From Rhinolophus ferrumequinum (Eukaryota; Chordata; Mammalia; Chiroptera; Rhinolophidae), in contig NC_046296.1 in the NCBI RefSeq assembly GCF_004115265.2, positions 21,830,795 to 21,894,794 of the forward strand: DNA of 64,000 nt, written 5' to 3'. The notes beneath the pieces were generated by a model, which ran no database searches, was not told the DNA's origin, and saw only the letters and a list, made by a program, of their open reading frames with translations. The position numbers were made by a program, and so were the translations under genes. Of this stretch, positions 36,359-48,700 are shown piece by piece (position 1 is the stretch's first letter; each line of letters begins with the position of its first letter).

Positions 36359-36387
36359 AGAGCAATACTGTTTGTCAGTATTGCTCT
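36359..36387. other. Perfect 12-bp stem hairpin
   Basis: AGAGCAATACTG and CAGTATTGCTCT flank the loop TTTGT. Outside an internal loop, CCTCTA (left) can pair again with TAGAG (right). No known element explains it. Confidence 0.8.
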
Positions 36388-36899
36388 ATGGAATAGAGAA
36401 GACACAATCTTATATTTTTCTGTATGTTGTTTTCCTTGGGATACCTATCCTTGAGCAGACTGCACGAGTGATTGTAGAAGATGGGGAGAGGCACTGAGGG
36501 TACCCGGTCCACTGCTCTCACCCCTGCACTTCAACACAAATTGCTCCCCCAAAGCAATTAAGTGTCTTCTTAGATTGAGTGCCCTGGCTCTGAGAAGCCC
36601 AGGTGCCCCCAGATGACCACACAAGTCCTCTAAAAAGAGTCACTGACCCTTGGGGAGAGAAGCTTCCTTGGCCATCACATTTCTTGAAACTTTCAGTTCT
36701 CTAAGGACTGCAACACACAGTACTACACACACACGAGAAAACAACTCGGCAATTTAATGAGCCTTGCTTCTCAACCCTCTGGTTTTGACACCAGTAACTA
36801 TGACTTGACTGTAGTAATTTGTCTGATAACCAGGTTTTATCCAACAGTTCCTTGTATTTTGCCAGCATTATTAGCATGAAGCACAGTCAGTCTGAATTA

Positions 36900-37380
36900 A
36901 AGATCTGTTTCCACCAGCAACAGCGGTGAGATGCTGGGCTAGTCATGTGACCTTGTGAAACTTCTATTTATTTTCTTGCTTATTTGTTTATTTAGTGAAA
37001 TAGTCATCATCCTAATAATACCTACTTCTTAAGACTTTATTATCATTAAGTGGAATAATCCATGTAAACAGTTTGTACATCTGACATATCATTAAAGCTT
37101 AAATTTTAGCAATAGTAATAAAGGTATAATTAGCTAAAATTATAGCTAATCATGATAAATTATCAAACTTTGTTATCATCATCATCATTATGATGGTTAT
37201 TGAGAGAATTGGTGCCAGAGTTAAGCAAACCTGCTTTTAAATCTTGTATTTACCACTTATCCTCTTTGGGTTGTTTTCCTCCGTTGTAACAATCTCCCTC
37301 AAAAGATTACTGGGAGGATTAAGTGAGCTTCTGTTAAAATATGTTAATAAACAAAAACTTGGGGCCTGCCTAATGGTTCA
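36900..37380. mobile_element. Two MIR fragments (about 36900-37080 and 37205-37350)
   Basis: CTAGTCATGTGACCTTGTGA plus TAATACCTACTTCTTAAGAC, and then GCAAACCTGCTTTTAAATCT plus TACTGGGAGGATTAAGTGAG, are MIR-like. Confidence 0.6.
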
Positions 37381-37579
37381 GTATTCAATAAATAGTTAAA
37401 TTGCTCAAAAAGAGAGCTCAGTGACAGAACTCTCTTCTCAGCGAAATAGTAGGTCATTGATGCTATTTTTCCAAGGGTGTTTTATGGTTGTTCGTTTTGA
37501 ATTACTTTGTAGTAAAGTAATCAGGAACAGAATTGCCATCCTAAGTCCATCAGTCAATCAACAAATATTAATTAAGCCA

Positions 37580-38230
37580 GAGGGTCCCAAACCTTCTCAG
37601 TTCTTGGTGCTCTTAGTTTCTCAGTAAGTGGTTCATTGTTGTCTTGAGCCAAAAGAAATACTTAAAGATGCCATTTATTAAATAGTGAAATCTAAACAAT
37701 TCAGTAAACATTTATGTCTTAACAATGTAGTAGCTATTGGAAAAACAATCCACATATATTGAAAAAAAAACAATACTCGTTTTTATTTTGTTTTTAAACA
37801 ATGTAGAAGGAGCTCTGGGATGAGTGTTAGTGTAAGTTTTTCCCATGTGTCCTCCCTTTCCAATGATGTACATAATGATGTATGTACTTTATGAAAAAAT
37901 TACCAATAATTGCAATAACTAATGGGATTTGTGCTTTTGCTGGGCACTGCATGATTTCTCAAACTTTGGAATCAGATTGCACGCAGCCGCTCTCATTTCC
38001 TGCTCCATGTTGATTTTTGTGCGACATTTGCATTTTATCACAGCAACAAGCAAAAGCCCAGCTTCAATACATTTGACGTCCCTGAAAGGAATGCGAGTGA
38101 TCAAATGTTGAAGCTGAAGTACTTCAAGCTGGTAATCTGCTCTGGGTCCTGTAAATGCTGACGATTGCTGTGTTTCCCTTGAAAATGTAAAATATCTTGG
38201 TGCTCTTGCCAGTTTGCTAAAGCTCATGGG
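37580..38230 (-). mobile_element. hAT transposon fragment with transposase C-terminus
   Basis: The left end, CAGAGGGTCCCAAACC, looks like a hAT terminus. On the minus strand 38227-37919 is open for 102 codons, ending LIPKFEKSCSAQQKHKSH. That ending resembles the last residues of hAT (Charlie/ZBED-type) transposases. The catalytic core is absent. The exact family is unknown to me. Confidence 0.65.
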
Positions 38231-38424
38231 AGGGTGGGGTGCCTCAGCATACAGTTTAGGAGCTACCAGAATAGTTAATTACCATGTGCCAGGAACTCCG
38301 CCACACTCTGTGTTTAATGCATGAACCAGATGGACACAGTCTGTGCCCCACGAATCTTACTGGTGCTTAGTGGATGAAACCAACTTTAATCAAATCATCC
38401 GACCAAAAAAATGCATTATTGTTA

Positions 38425-38498
38425 CGTTGGTGCAAAAGTAATTGCGGTTTTTGCTATTATTTTTAACCTTTTCAACCGCAATTACTTTTGCACCAACC
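38425..38498. mobile_element. MADE1-like mariner MITE (miR-548-type hairpin)
   Basis: A 74-bp near-perfect palindrome has arms GTTGGTGCAAAAGTAATTGC and its complement GCAATTACTTTTGCACCAAC. TA precedes it and TG (a decayed TA) follows. It matches the MADE1 consensus I know, the short derivative of Hsmar1 that gave rise to the primate miR-548 family. Confidence 0.9.
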
Positions 38499-38522
38499 TG
38501 ATGCAAACTGTGGTGAGTGCAG

Positions 38523-38554
38523 TGAAGTAAACCCAGCATGTTGGGTTTACTTCA
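38523..38554. other. Perfect 13-bp stem hairpin next to MADE1-like MITE
   Basis: TGAAGTAAACCCA and TGGGTTTACTTCA flank the loop GCATGT. It starts 25 bp after the MADE1-like element and is not part of the MADE1 consensus. Confidence 0.85.
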
Positions 38555-40386
38555 GTGGGACCTTGTTCCCAGGCCTGAGGGAAGAGTCTATCTACATTCG
38601 GTTCTCAGCAGGGGTTTCCTTTGACAGCCACAAACCTTCAACTTTGCACTCAGCACCATTCTTCCTAAAACAACGGCCTGGACAAAGAACAAACTGGCCT
38701 GTCCCAAATTGGGGAACTAAAGATAACAATGTCAGTCTTAATGAGGTGCATTGGATGGGGGCGAGGATGCCCACACCTACCTCCGTGTCATCTTGTCACC
38801 CCTGGTTCTCAGCAACCATATTCAGAGGGAGCTCTCCTAGAGAGATCACTGTATTTCAATAGGCGTTTGTTACACATTCTAGAGCTTGGGCCAGGCTGAG
38901 TGTCTGGGGCTTTTAGAATGGATGTCTCTTGTCCAGACCCCAGGCAAGATGCAGCTTACAACCTGGAGCAGAATGTCTGGTCTCATGAGCTTCTGTGCCC
39001 TGGGCCCCCACCCTCATCTCTAGATCCTGTGTTTTTTAAACTCAATGTGTAAGAAACAATACGTGGGGCAAGGCCCCAGTCCTCTCTTGCCAAACTAGCT
39101 GTTTGAAGTAATAAGACTCTCAGTAGATAACATTGCAGGAGAGAGTTTTGACCTCAGCCTCTCATCCCCCTAGCCCAAGATCCCACCAAAATACCCGCAG
39201 GCTACCTTCTAGCACATCCTAGGGTTGATGGAGAGGCATGAACCTGGAGCTCCCACTAGTGGCAGGAGTGGGTAACCACCATTTCTTGACTTTGCATTTG
39301 TTTTCTTCACTTATTCACGTGGGGTTTAACAAATAGGCCTATGGCCTACTAGAAGAATTCCAAAATACTGTCTTCACCTTTATGGGGACGTTTCTCCAAA
39401 CATGGGCAGTTTTCAGTGGACCCACAGGAAACAAAGATGCTTCCAGGCCTTTATGAATGTCTCTTCATTGTTGACCTCCAAAGCCTCAGCTACTAGGAGG
39501 GAAGTGTAGTCACCTCATTGCCACCACCGCCTCCCCCGACTCCCCACTTCTTTCTTTTTCTGAGGACTGTTAAGAATCAAGAGGTGTGAATTTTACACAC
39601 ACACACACACAAGATTAGATTATCCCTGCCTTCTACCAGCTAGGAGATACATTGGGCTACTGGGGACTCTGGAATGAGTGGTTTAGAAAAGCTCTACAAA
39701 GATTAAGAAAAGTACTCTCCTCCCCCGTTTCCTTGACCGTGCTTCTCCCCTGTCTGCCTTTTCTCAGTGTCAGAATGGTGAGATGGGGGTTGGGGGAGCA
39801 AAAAGGAGCTGGGGAAGTTGCTCAGCAGTCCCGGAGTCTAGGCTGCAGATCCACATCGAGCCCAGGCTCCTCTACTGCCATAAGGTTCAGCCCAGGCCCC
39901 TGAGGGATTCAACTGTAGTTTGGGGCAAAATCTTCACAGTAATAAAGACCATACAACTGTCTGGCAAATCCCCACAAATCCACCACAGCAATAGCTAGGT
40001 GGGTGTAGGTTTGGACATGCAGGGTTCTTGGGCCAAGTAAAATACTGTTCCATCACACCGAATTAACAAAAATATTATGATTAATAATAGTTTAATAAAT
40101 AATCTAATTAAAAATGGTGTATGCTACAAGTAAAAGCCAGTTTTTGTGACCCCCATCCAGTGTCCTTCTCATGGCATCTATGGGTGAGAAAATTTTTAGA
40201 GTTCTGATTTTACTCATCTCCTGTGATAGAAAATTTTAAACAAGATGAAACAATTGCCCGTCATTTCTAGTTATGAAGATATTAAAATTTTTGTTGATGT
40301 GCGGAAGAAATTCTGAAAGATTTCAGAATTTCTGAAAGATCCCGCATCATTGAGATCTGTGACAGTACTGCAAAGGTTACCAAGTG

Positions 40387-40720
40387 ATATGGGCTGAATT
40401 GTGTCCCCCTCAAAAATTCCTAACCCCCAGTACCTCAGAATGAGACTGTATTGGAGATAGAGCAAGTAAGGTGAAATGACGTCATTAGAAGGGGCTCTGA
40501 TCCAATGTGGCTGGTGGCCATATAAGAAGAGATTAGAACACAGATGTGCACAGAGGAAAGACCATGTGAAGGTCCAGAGAGAAGGCGGCCATCCACAAGC
40601 GAAGGAGAGAGGGCTCAGAAGAAACCAATCCAGTCAACATCTTGATCTTGGACTTCTAGCCTCCAGAACTGTGAGAGAATAAATTTTTGTTGCTTATGGC
40701 AGCCCTAGAAAAGAAATACA
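40387..40720 (+). mobile_element. Solitary MaLR LTR (MLT1-like)
   Basis: An ancient LTR fossil of the same family as the one at 22.4 kb, with GGGCTGAATTGTGTCCCCC, CTTGATCTTGGACTTCTAGC and CTCCAGAACTGTGAGAGAAT. It is non-coding. Confidence 0.8.
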
Positions 40721-41378
40721 CCAAGGTGGGGAGCTTTTCTGGTCATTATGAAGCAGAATTCATAATGACATTATAGAATAGGCTAGAACTGGGATTCAAA
40801 TTCGGGTAATTCTCATTCTGAAATCTATGTAAATGGCAAATGTTATTAATTGTTCACCACCTTGGGCTGTTTTGAAACAACGGCTTTTAAAAGGCTATTA
40901 AATAACCTTTTGGGGAAAAATGTTTGTTTTGTCTTGTTTTGTTTTATGTTTGTTTTATAGAAAGATTGCTTTCTAAGTGGCACGGAGGATAAGTACATTA
41001 GGGTCACTTCATCCCTCCATCCTAGCACATGAGGCTTCCTTCTGGCTGAAGGTATAAGTCTGGCTCCTGCATCTCTCCCAGGAATTTTCTCCATACCAAA
41101 TGCTCTGGTGTGAACATGGTTCCTGGAAGACAAAATGGAGGAGCCAGGTGCCTGGGGTCTCCATGAGCTGTGTAAGCACATTCCTGCACTGGTAGCTTCT
41201 TGTGTGCACAATGGGTCAAAAACTTGAAACTCCCCAAAGTGACTTTATATGCAATAACAGCCTGTTTTCTCAGGCTGCATCAAGAGGCCCAGATGTCCTC
41301 ATTGTGAACAAGAACCCTCATCTTTCAGACAATGTATTCAGAGGAGCTGGGTAGACCCTCTGCCCGACTGGGAGAATA

Positions 41379-41984
41379 CAGTAGTCCCCTTATCCACAGT
41401 TTCACTTTATGTGATTTCAGTTACCCATGGTCAACCGCAGTGTACAAATATTAAATGTCCCCAACCATAGACACCATCTCTGATCCTGACATTCAGCCAT
41501 TGACATTGTCATGGCTGGATGACCCAGGATCACTGGAGCGGATGATTCTTCTTCGGACAGATCATCAGAAGGTCAATAGTAGCCTAATGTCACATCATAA
41601 TGTCTTCATCATTCGTCTCACTTCATCTCATCACATAGGCATTGTATCATTTCACATCATCATAAAAAGAAGGGTGAGTACGGTGAGTACAGTACAATAA
41701 GATATTCTGAGAGAGACAGCATTCACTTTTATTATATTGTTATAATTATTCTATTTTATTATTAGTTATTGTTGTTAATCTCTTACTGTGCCTAATTTAA
41801 AGTAAACTTTATCATAGGTATGTATGTAGAAGGAAAACATAGTATATGTAGGCTTTTGTACTACATATACATATAAACATAGTATATATAGTATTTTGTA
41901 CTACATATGTAGGCTTGTAAATCCAAGGTTTCAGGCATCCACTGGGGTTCTTGGAATGAACCCCATGGATAAGGGGGGCTACTG
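41379..41984 (+). mobile_element. Tigger/MER2-type (pogo) DNA transposon, non-autonomous
   Basis: The 606-bp element starts CAGTAGTCCCCTTATCCACAG and ends with the inverted GGATAAGGGGGGCTACTG, with TA on both sides. The interior contains the known Tigger non-coding text (for example TCTCTTACTGTGCCTAATTT) and a small local duplication of an ACATAGTATAT segment. No transposase is visible. Confidence 0.9.
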
Positions 41985-42767
41985 TATTACATGGTGGCAG
42001 GTCTCACTGTGAGAACCAGTGTGTCAACAGGGAAACGGGCACAAAGCCTTTTTAAAGGAGAATTCTTCATTCTGGGGGTTTTGAAGGCAGGATACCCTAA
42101 TCCTCAGGCTAACAGCTCACGTTTGTCTAGCGCTTTCACATGTATCACCCTACTTGGTTCTGACAGCCTTCTTGTGTGATGGATAGGATCAGCCTCACCA
42201 TTACAGGCGAGGAAAGTGATGTCTCACAGGGTAACTACGAGGGACTACACTGCCAGTCCAGTGAATGGTATGACGATGTGTGCGGAGGAGACACAATTAA
42301 AGCAGCCGAGTGCAGTTTCCTGAGGCAGTATTGTCTTAGCAATTGTCTTGGGCCCCATAAGTGGACAGCCAAGCTGGGCTGAGGAACATGTTGAACAGAC
42401 ATGGCAGCTCCTGGGTAACATGGGGTGTGTGCATGCATGAAGGGAGGGTGGGGGTCCCTACAATACAAACGGGCACTGGCCTGACCATTCTCTAAGTGCT
42501 CACTATACCGAGTGAAGGTATTTGAGCTTGTCCTGTTGGCAGGCAAAGGTTTCTGACGCAGAGTCTCCTGAGGGCACTATTAGATGGATAGTATGCCTGG
42601 AAGTAGACTAAATAATTATAAATTTGGAACAATTCCCCTAAGGTAACACACCCATTTAACTTAATCAGGACCACCCACCACCCAGACTAGAGAAAGGAGG
42701 TAATTTTAGAATGGGATGTCTGTGCTTCTGAATTTGCAGACTACTGGTTCTATCTGTCACTAAATTT

Positions 42768-43865
42768 TTTTTTTTTTTTTTTTTTTTTTTTAGTTTCAGG
42801 TGCACAAGACAAAGTAATACTTAGACGTTTATCATTTATATCCCTCACACTGTGTGAACCCCCCTCCCCCATCCACTATCCCTTTGACATCGCACAGAAC
42901 CATTACATCTCCACTGTCTCTATTCCTAATGCAGTACTCCACTTCTTGTAAGTATATACATACATATATATACATACATACATATATATATACATATATA
43001 TATGTATATATATATATAAAATTATAATTGGCATTCATTATTGTTCAGCTTCAGGTGTACAGTGCAGTGATCAGGCATCTACATCATCCCTGAGGTGGTC
43101 TCCCAAAAGGGACATGTGTCCATCGGATACCCTACAAAATCTTTACAACATTATTGATTACGCTCCCCAAATTAATTTTCAAAACCCCGTGGCCATTTTG
43201 TGGTTACCGACTGTTTTCTAATCCCCTCACCTTCCCCCTTATTCCCACCCTCCTACCCATCTAGCAATCCTCAGTTTTTCCTCTATGTCTCCAATACTGT
43301 TTCTGATTAGTTCATTTACTTATTCTTTTCTTTAGATTCCACGTATAAGTGAGATCATATGGTATTTGTCTTTCTCTGTCTGACTTATTTCACTTAACAT
43401 AATGTTCTCTAGGTCCATCCATGTTGTTGCAAATGGTAAGATTTCTTTCTTCTTTATGGCTGCGTAATACTCCATTGTATAAATGTACCACAGTTTCTTA
43501 ATCCAGTCATCTATCGATGGGCATTTCAGTTGTTTCCATGTCTTGGCTATTGTGTATAGTGCTGCAATAAACATAGGAGTGCATAATGTTTTTTGAATTA
43601 GAGTTTTGGATTTCTCCGGATAGATACCTAGGAGTGGAATTGCTGGATCATAAGGTGGTTCCATTTTCAGATTTTTGAGATACCTCCATACTGTTTTCCA
43701 TAGTGGCTGCACCAATCTACAATCCCACCAACAGTGTACAAGCGTTCCTTTTTCTCCACATCCACACCAGCACTTGTTGTTTGTTGATTTATTGATGATA
43801 GCCATTTTGACTGGGGTGAGGTGGTATCTCATTGTGGTTTTCATTTGCATTTCTCTGATGGTTTA
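42768..43865 (-). mobile_element. L1 3' end, antisense, with open C-terminus of ORF2
   Basis: Read on the minus strand, the element starts in ORF2 and holds a 172-residue open stretch (43850-43332) that is the C-terminus of L1 ORF2p. It includes the CCHC-like [18 protein letters not shown] and ends [10 protein letters not shown] bipartite 3' UTR follows, with a TA-rich spacer at about 42955-43020, then the tail seen as poly-T at 42765-42792. TCACTAAA flanks both sides (42757-42764 and 43866-43873). It is 5'-truncated and not autonomous. Confidence 0.92.
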
Positions 43866-44309
43866 TCACTAAACTTTTTGATATTGACTTCTGTATCTAC
43901 AAAAAGAGCTTCTCATCTGCTATAAGTAATAATGATAGATAATAATAATAATAGCTTCACTTACTAATAAAGATCTATCTTCAGATGGACTTCTTGGAAA
44001 ACATCTTGAGATCTAAGAGTTCTCTTACCTCTTCTGTCTCTGAGTTTTTATCAGGCTACAAGTAACAATTGTGGCATGCCTGAACTTCCTCTTTCTCCAC
44101 GTGCTCCGCTGCCCTTTCTCCCCCACGGAGACAATCTGTGGGAGAGATGTCTGGCAGCCATTATGGCTCCTTGGTGTGAGATGAAAACTGTGTTCACCAT
44201 GGGTTTGTGCAGCCCTGCAAGCGCTGGGCTTAGCACGCTGGCTGTGTGGAGGAAAAGGCCTCATTCCCCTGGGTGAACTGTCAGGGTGCAAGGTTTGGAG
44301 GGCAGAGTG

Positions 44310-44400
44310 TGGGCTGGATTGGAGCTGCGCTCGCCCCCTCAGCTGTATAAATGCACATGGCTGCCCAGAGTCAGGAGACACTCACCCACCACAGTTCCAA
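44310..44400 (+). promoter_or_regulatory. Orphan core-promoter-like cluster
   Basis: In order: ATTGG (reverse CCAAT, 44318-44322), CGCCCCCTC (44332-44340) and TATAAAT (44346-44352). A start would be expected near 44376. No coding gene follows on the plus strand before the end of ARHGAP25. Spacing is right for a TATA promoter, but chance is possible. Confidence 0.35.
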
Positions 44401-45089
44401 ACGGCTAGCTCCCTCTGCCTGCTCATTTTCTCTGCATGGTTTCTACCCATTGCTCCCCCTCCGCCTCCCCCAGCTATGACCTTCAGTTTAGTAATCCAGG
44501 AAGAGGCCTCCACCTGCCTTGTAGTCTCTGTGCAACTATCTTTTCCTGTCAGGTGCAAACTTCACTTATGCTGTTGCCTCCCTTCTCACTTCTCTATGGT
44601 TTCCAGTAAATCTCTGTTTCTAGTTGGCCGAGCTTGGCCATTAAGATGTGAAAGTAGACTAATTTTCCAAAAGCCAATTTGTCAGAGGAGCAATGCAGCC
44701 AATTACTGGAGATTGTATAAATTGTGGTAGTGCCCTAACGTGCCCCGACTCCGTCTCCAACCCCAGAAGCTGTCAGAAAAAAGCTTTCCTCTGAACATGA
44801 GACAGTTTGCAGAGTCACAGTAAAAGGCAGGAGCAAAAGCAGAAGCAAGTTACTTTGCGGTAAAACAGGGATGCTGCTATCTAGCTCTGGGGTTTTGTTA
44901 GGATTAACTCAGTGAATACAACTAAAGCACTTAGTCTGGCAGGCAATATTCAGCACCCAATATATGTTGGTAATTCTTGCTTTTAAAACAATTACTCCTT
45001 TTAATCTCACACATGCATTTGAATTATATGAATTAAACTATACACTAGATAAAAAAATAAAAATAATAATTTAAATTGGAATGCCAGGC

Positions 45090-45650
45090 AAAAAAGAGGG
45101 CTAGCAATCACTAGGGCCAATTCAGTGGTCCGTATCTTTGGTTTTGTTATTTCCTGGGGAGGGAAGAGGGGCTGGAGACTGAGTTCAATGACCAACGGTC
45201 AATGATTTAAACAAATCATACCTATGTAATGAAGCCTCCATAAAAACTCACAAGGATGGTATTCAGAAGGTTGGTGAACATGTGGAGATGTGGGGAGAGC
45301 ATGGAAACCCCACACCCCTTCCCCATGCCTTGTCCCATGCGTATCTTCCATCTGGCTGTTTCTGAGTTATATTCTTTTATAATAAAACAATAATCTAGCA
45401 AGTAAACTGTTGCTCTGCGTTCTGTGAGCCACTCTCACCCGAAGTGGGGATTGTGGGAACCTCTGATCTAAAGCTGGTCGGTCCGATGCACAGGTGACAG
45501 ACAACTTGGACTTTCAATTGGCACCTGAAGTGTTGGGGTGGCAACAGTATTATAGGACCGGACCCTTAACCTGTGGGGTCTGACACTAACTCCAAGTAGA
45601 TAGTGTCAGAATTGAGGTAATTGCTTGGTGGTATTGGAACAAACACATAT
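45090..45650 (+). mobile_element. Old LTR-like element, family not assigned
   Basis: The stretch with ATGTAATGAAGCCTCCATAA, CATCTGGCTGTTTCTGAGTT, TATAATAAAACAATAATC and AACCTGTGGGGTCTGACACT is a repeat I recognise as common in mammals and probably an LTR. I cannot name the family safely. Confidence 0.5.
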
Positions 45651-45699
45651 TGGACATATTAATTTCAAGTGTTCAAATGAAAAAAAATCGTCTCTTAGA

Positions 45700-45865
45700 A
45701 ATAAGATACTGTGAGACTAAGCAAATTACTTAAGCTTTGAAGCCTCAGTTCTCTCTTCAGTAAAATGGAGATGATACTCGAAACTACCTCATACTTTGTT
45801 GTGAGACTTAATTGAGATGTTGCAGGTGAAGCCGATAGGGAATAGAGAGCACTCAAGAAATGTGT
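45700..45865 (+). mobile_element. MIR SINE fragment
   Basis: CCTCAGTTCTCTCTTCAGTA followed by AAATGGAGATGATA is the MIR core pattern. Confidence 0.7.
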
Positions 45866-48367
45866 TGTTTTTTTTTTTAAATGTCTCCAGTCAAATGTAG
45901 CTCTTCTAAAACACTTAGATGCAGGAGGAAGACTCAGTGTTGTAACATTTCATTGTCTCTTGGGTACTATTTACTTGTATTAAGGGAAGATATCACTGGC
46001 AACACAACTACTCAGAATGTCATTGTGCAGAGATCAACTATCTCGATTGATATGGCAGATGCTGGATGTTGTATGATTTCCATGTATTTTATTTTTCCAG
46101 TAACCCTCAAATTCTTTGGGGGATATATTCCAATACTCTCAGAAGATAAAGGAAAACACACAACACTGACTGTCAATGACTAAATAAGTGCAAGTCAAAC
46201 AATGATGTACCTGTAATTTGGTCTAATACTATGAAATCTTACATGAGAAATTTGAAGGTGATAATAGCTGGATTCTAAGGGTATTAGTTTTGCTTAATAA
46301 TCAGCATTTCAACAAGTGAATAAACTCAATATTACAGAGTATGGTATTGGCTTTTCCTTATTGCGTTTGATTTTTCACTGAAGGTAATATCCAGCTATAA
46401 AATATACACAGTACTTGATCCAGACCACCTGCTTCCTGGTGATCAAGTTCAAGTTGCCACAGAATGTGTCTGGTGTTCAGCCCAAGGCCAGCTCACAGGC
46501 AAACCACTGCCCTCTTTTGCAGCCAGGAAGGAGTGACTTTTAAGGGAGATAGGGCTTTGTGTCTTAGTCAAAAGGTAGTAATGGTAAAAAGCAAGAAACA
46601 GAGGGCAAGTTTGGGTAAATGCATCATTCGATGGGCCTTGTTTCCAAAGCAGACCCACGGCAACACTTCCTCTGCTCACTGATCTAGCAGGAGTATTCCG
46701 GAAACCATCAGACCATGCGAAACAGGCTGAAGACATTTCCAGTGCCCTACACTCAAAGCTGCAAGCCTCCAGCCAGAATGGGCTGATTTGGGCTGGAGAG
46801 CTCCACATGGCAGAGCCTGTATGTAACTTAGGACACATCTTCACCTTTCCACTGCGTTAATTGATTTCACCCTTGTTCTCCAAAAGGTGTCAAAAATACA
46901 CAGAAAATAATTACAGTATTTATATTTTTAAGTAAATACAGTTAAGGTGCTACATTTTATTAAAATAAGTGATTACTTTAAAGTATAAAAATTTCCTATT
47001 GTTATTCATTCTTGAAAAACACAAAAATATAGAAAAATGGACATCTGCTTTCCTAAACATCCTTTCTGGAACACTGAGGGCATGAGGGTGAAGTCGCACC
47101 CCGCCGTCAGCGGCAGGGAAATATCATTCGACTACAGACGAATGTCGCAGCGAAAATGTGAAGATGAGGCAAGGAGGGGGAACGTGGGATCCTGTTTCCT
47201 CCCACCACCACCATCCATTCACACAGAGTCCTCTATGCATTCTAAAATAAACGGCAAAGTTGTTTTTTTTTTTTTTAAGGAAAAACAATTCTTAGGCACC
47301 ACCACCCAAGATTCTTATTCAATTGACATGGGGTGGGATCTCGAGCTTCAGAATTTTTTTAAAATCTCTTTTACGTGATTCTGTTGTGTAGCCCAGACTG
47401 AGAACCATGGTCTTAGAGCAGCAAAGACAAAGTAGGTGAAAAATAGCATATTTTAGTTGTGACCAAGAGATGAGTCGAGGGCTACATTCTGGAAGCACTC
47501 AGCAACTGATGTCCAGTAAATGTCACATCACGATCCCGGGAAAAGAACTCCTGGAGAGAAGCCAAGAATGACAAGAACTACAGAAGAGTGGCTTAGAGGA
47601 GCTCTGAAAAATCACCAGTCCTCATCACCGTGTGAGCACTTGCAATTCAGCTTTTGTTTCTGGGCCTCAGTTTCCTCAGCCATTAAATGAACAGGTTAGA
47701 CAAGAGAAGCTTCAGGGTGTCTTCCAGTGCCATTATTCTATGAACCTAAGACAGTTTTCAAGCGCAAGGAAAGAGAGGTTGACATTACACGTTCGTGTTG
47801 GTATTCTCTGCACATTCCTTGTCTGAAGTCATTCAGCAGCAGTGTCTGCTGCTGGCCACATGGCAGCCTGGGCCCCTTGAGTGAACGGCAGCTGGACCCC
47901 CATCCTTGAGCTTCCCTCATCCCGCCTTCTCTGGCAGGATGAAGGCTTCTGTGAGATTCTTGTAGAGGCAGCCCATGTGAACTGCAGGAGCAGTCTCTAA
48001 GCGATCTCTCTGCTCCCCAGCAAGCGCATGGCTTGACCACTGATGGTATCTGCAGAGGAAGTGGTGGAATGTGGAAGTTACATGACGTCAATGCACGCAC
48101 ATCCTTTTGTCTTGAGCCTGAGAGCACAACGGCTGCTGTGCCCTGGTACTCCCTGTCCTCCTGCTTGGCAGCTTGGGGCTGCCTCAGAGTCTCCTGCTTC
48201 TTGCTGTTCTGAGGAGTCAGCCTCTGAGCAGCGCTTAAAGAATTGGTCAAGACAACACAAGAAAAATGTTTACTGCTTACATCCTCTGCAGCAGGCTCTG
48301 TACTAGTGATGTCACACTCTATCTCTCCACGCCACATAGTCTAACCGAGATCCACTGGCAGGAAATT

Positions 48368-48700
48368 GCTAGGGTCTGAATATTTGTGCCTCACCCCTCA
48401 AACGTGTATGTAGCATTCCTAACTCCCCAAGATGGAGACATTAGGAGGTGGGTGGGTCTTTGGGAGGTACATAATCATACGGGTGGAGCCCTCACAAATG
48501 GGACTAATGACTTAAAAAAGAGACCCCCAAGAGTTCCTTAGCTCTTTCTACCATGTTGGAATGCAAGGAGAAGTTTGCAACTCAGCCCAGAAGAGATCCT
48601 TCACCTGGCCCTGATCTTAGACTTCCAGCCCCCAGAACTGTGACACATACCACCCACGCTGTGGTATTTTGTTACAGCAGCCTGAATGGACCAAGGCAGG
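48368..48700 (+). mobile_element. Solitary MaLR-like LTR
   Basis: An old LTR fossil (CTAGGGTCTGAATATTTGTG, GGAGGTGGGTGGGTCTTTGG, CCCCCAGAACTGTGA, GTATTTTGTTACAGCAGCC). It is related to the MLT1 type and non-coding. Confidence 0.65.

Noticed and set aside
40308-40331. Inverted repeat AAATTCTGAA / TTCAGAATTT as a regulatory site (heat-shock-like)
   Set aside because: The spacing does not fit a heat-shock element, and short AT-rich palindromes are common.
43332-43850. 172-codon minus-strand frame as a host gene
   Set aside because: It is the C-terminus of L1 ORF2p within a 5'-truncated L1.
46449-46844. 131-codon open frame on the minus strand
   Set aside because: No recognisable protein family and no gene context.
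47738-48337. 199-codon open frame on the minus strand
   Set aside because: No recognisable domain, and no promoter, splice or polyadenylation context; composition is like the surrounding non-coding sequence.
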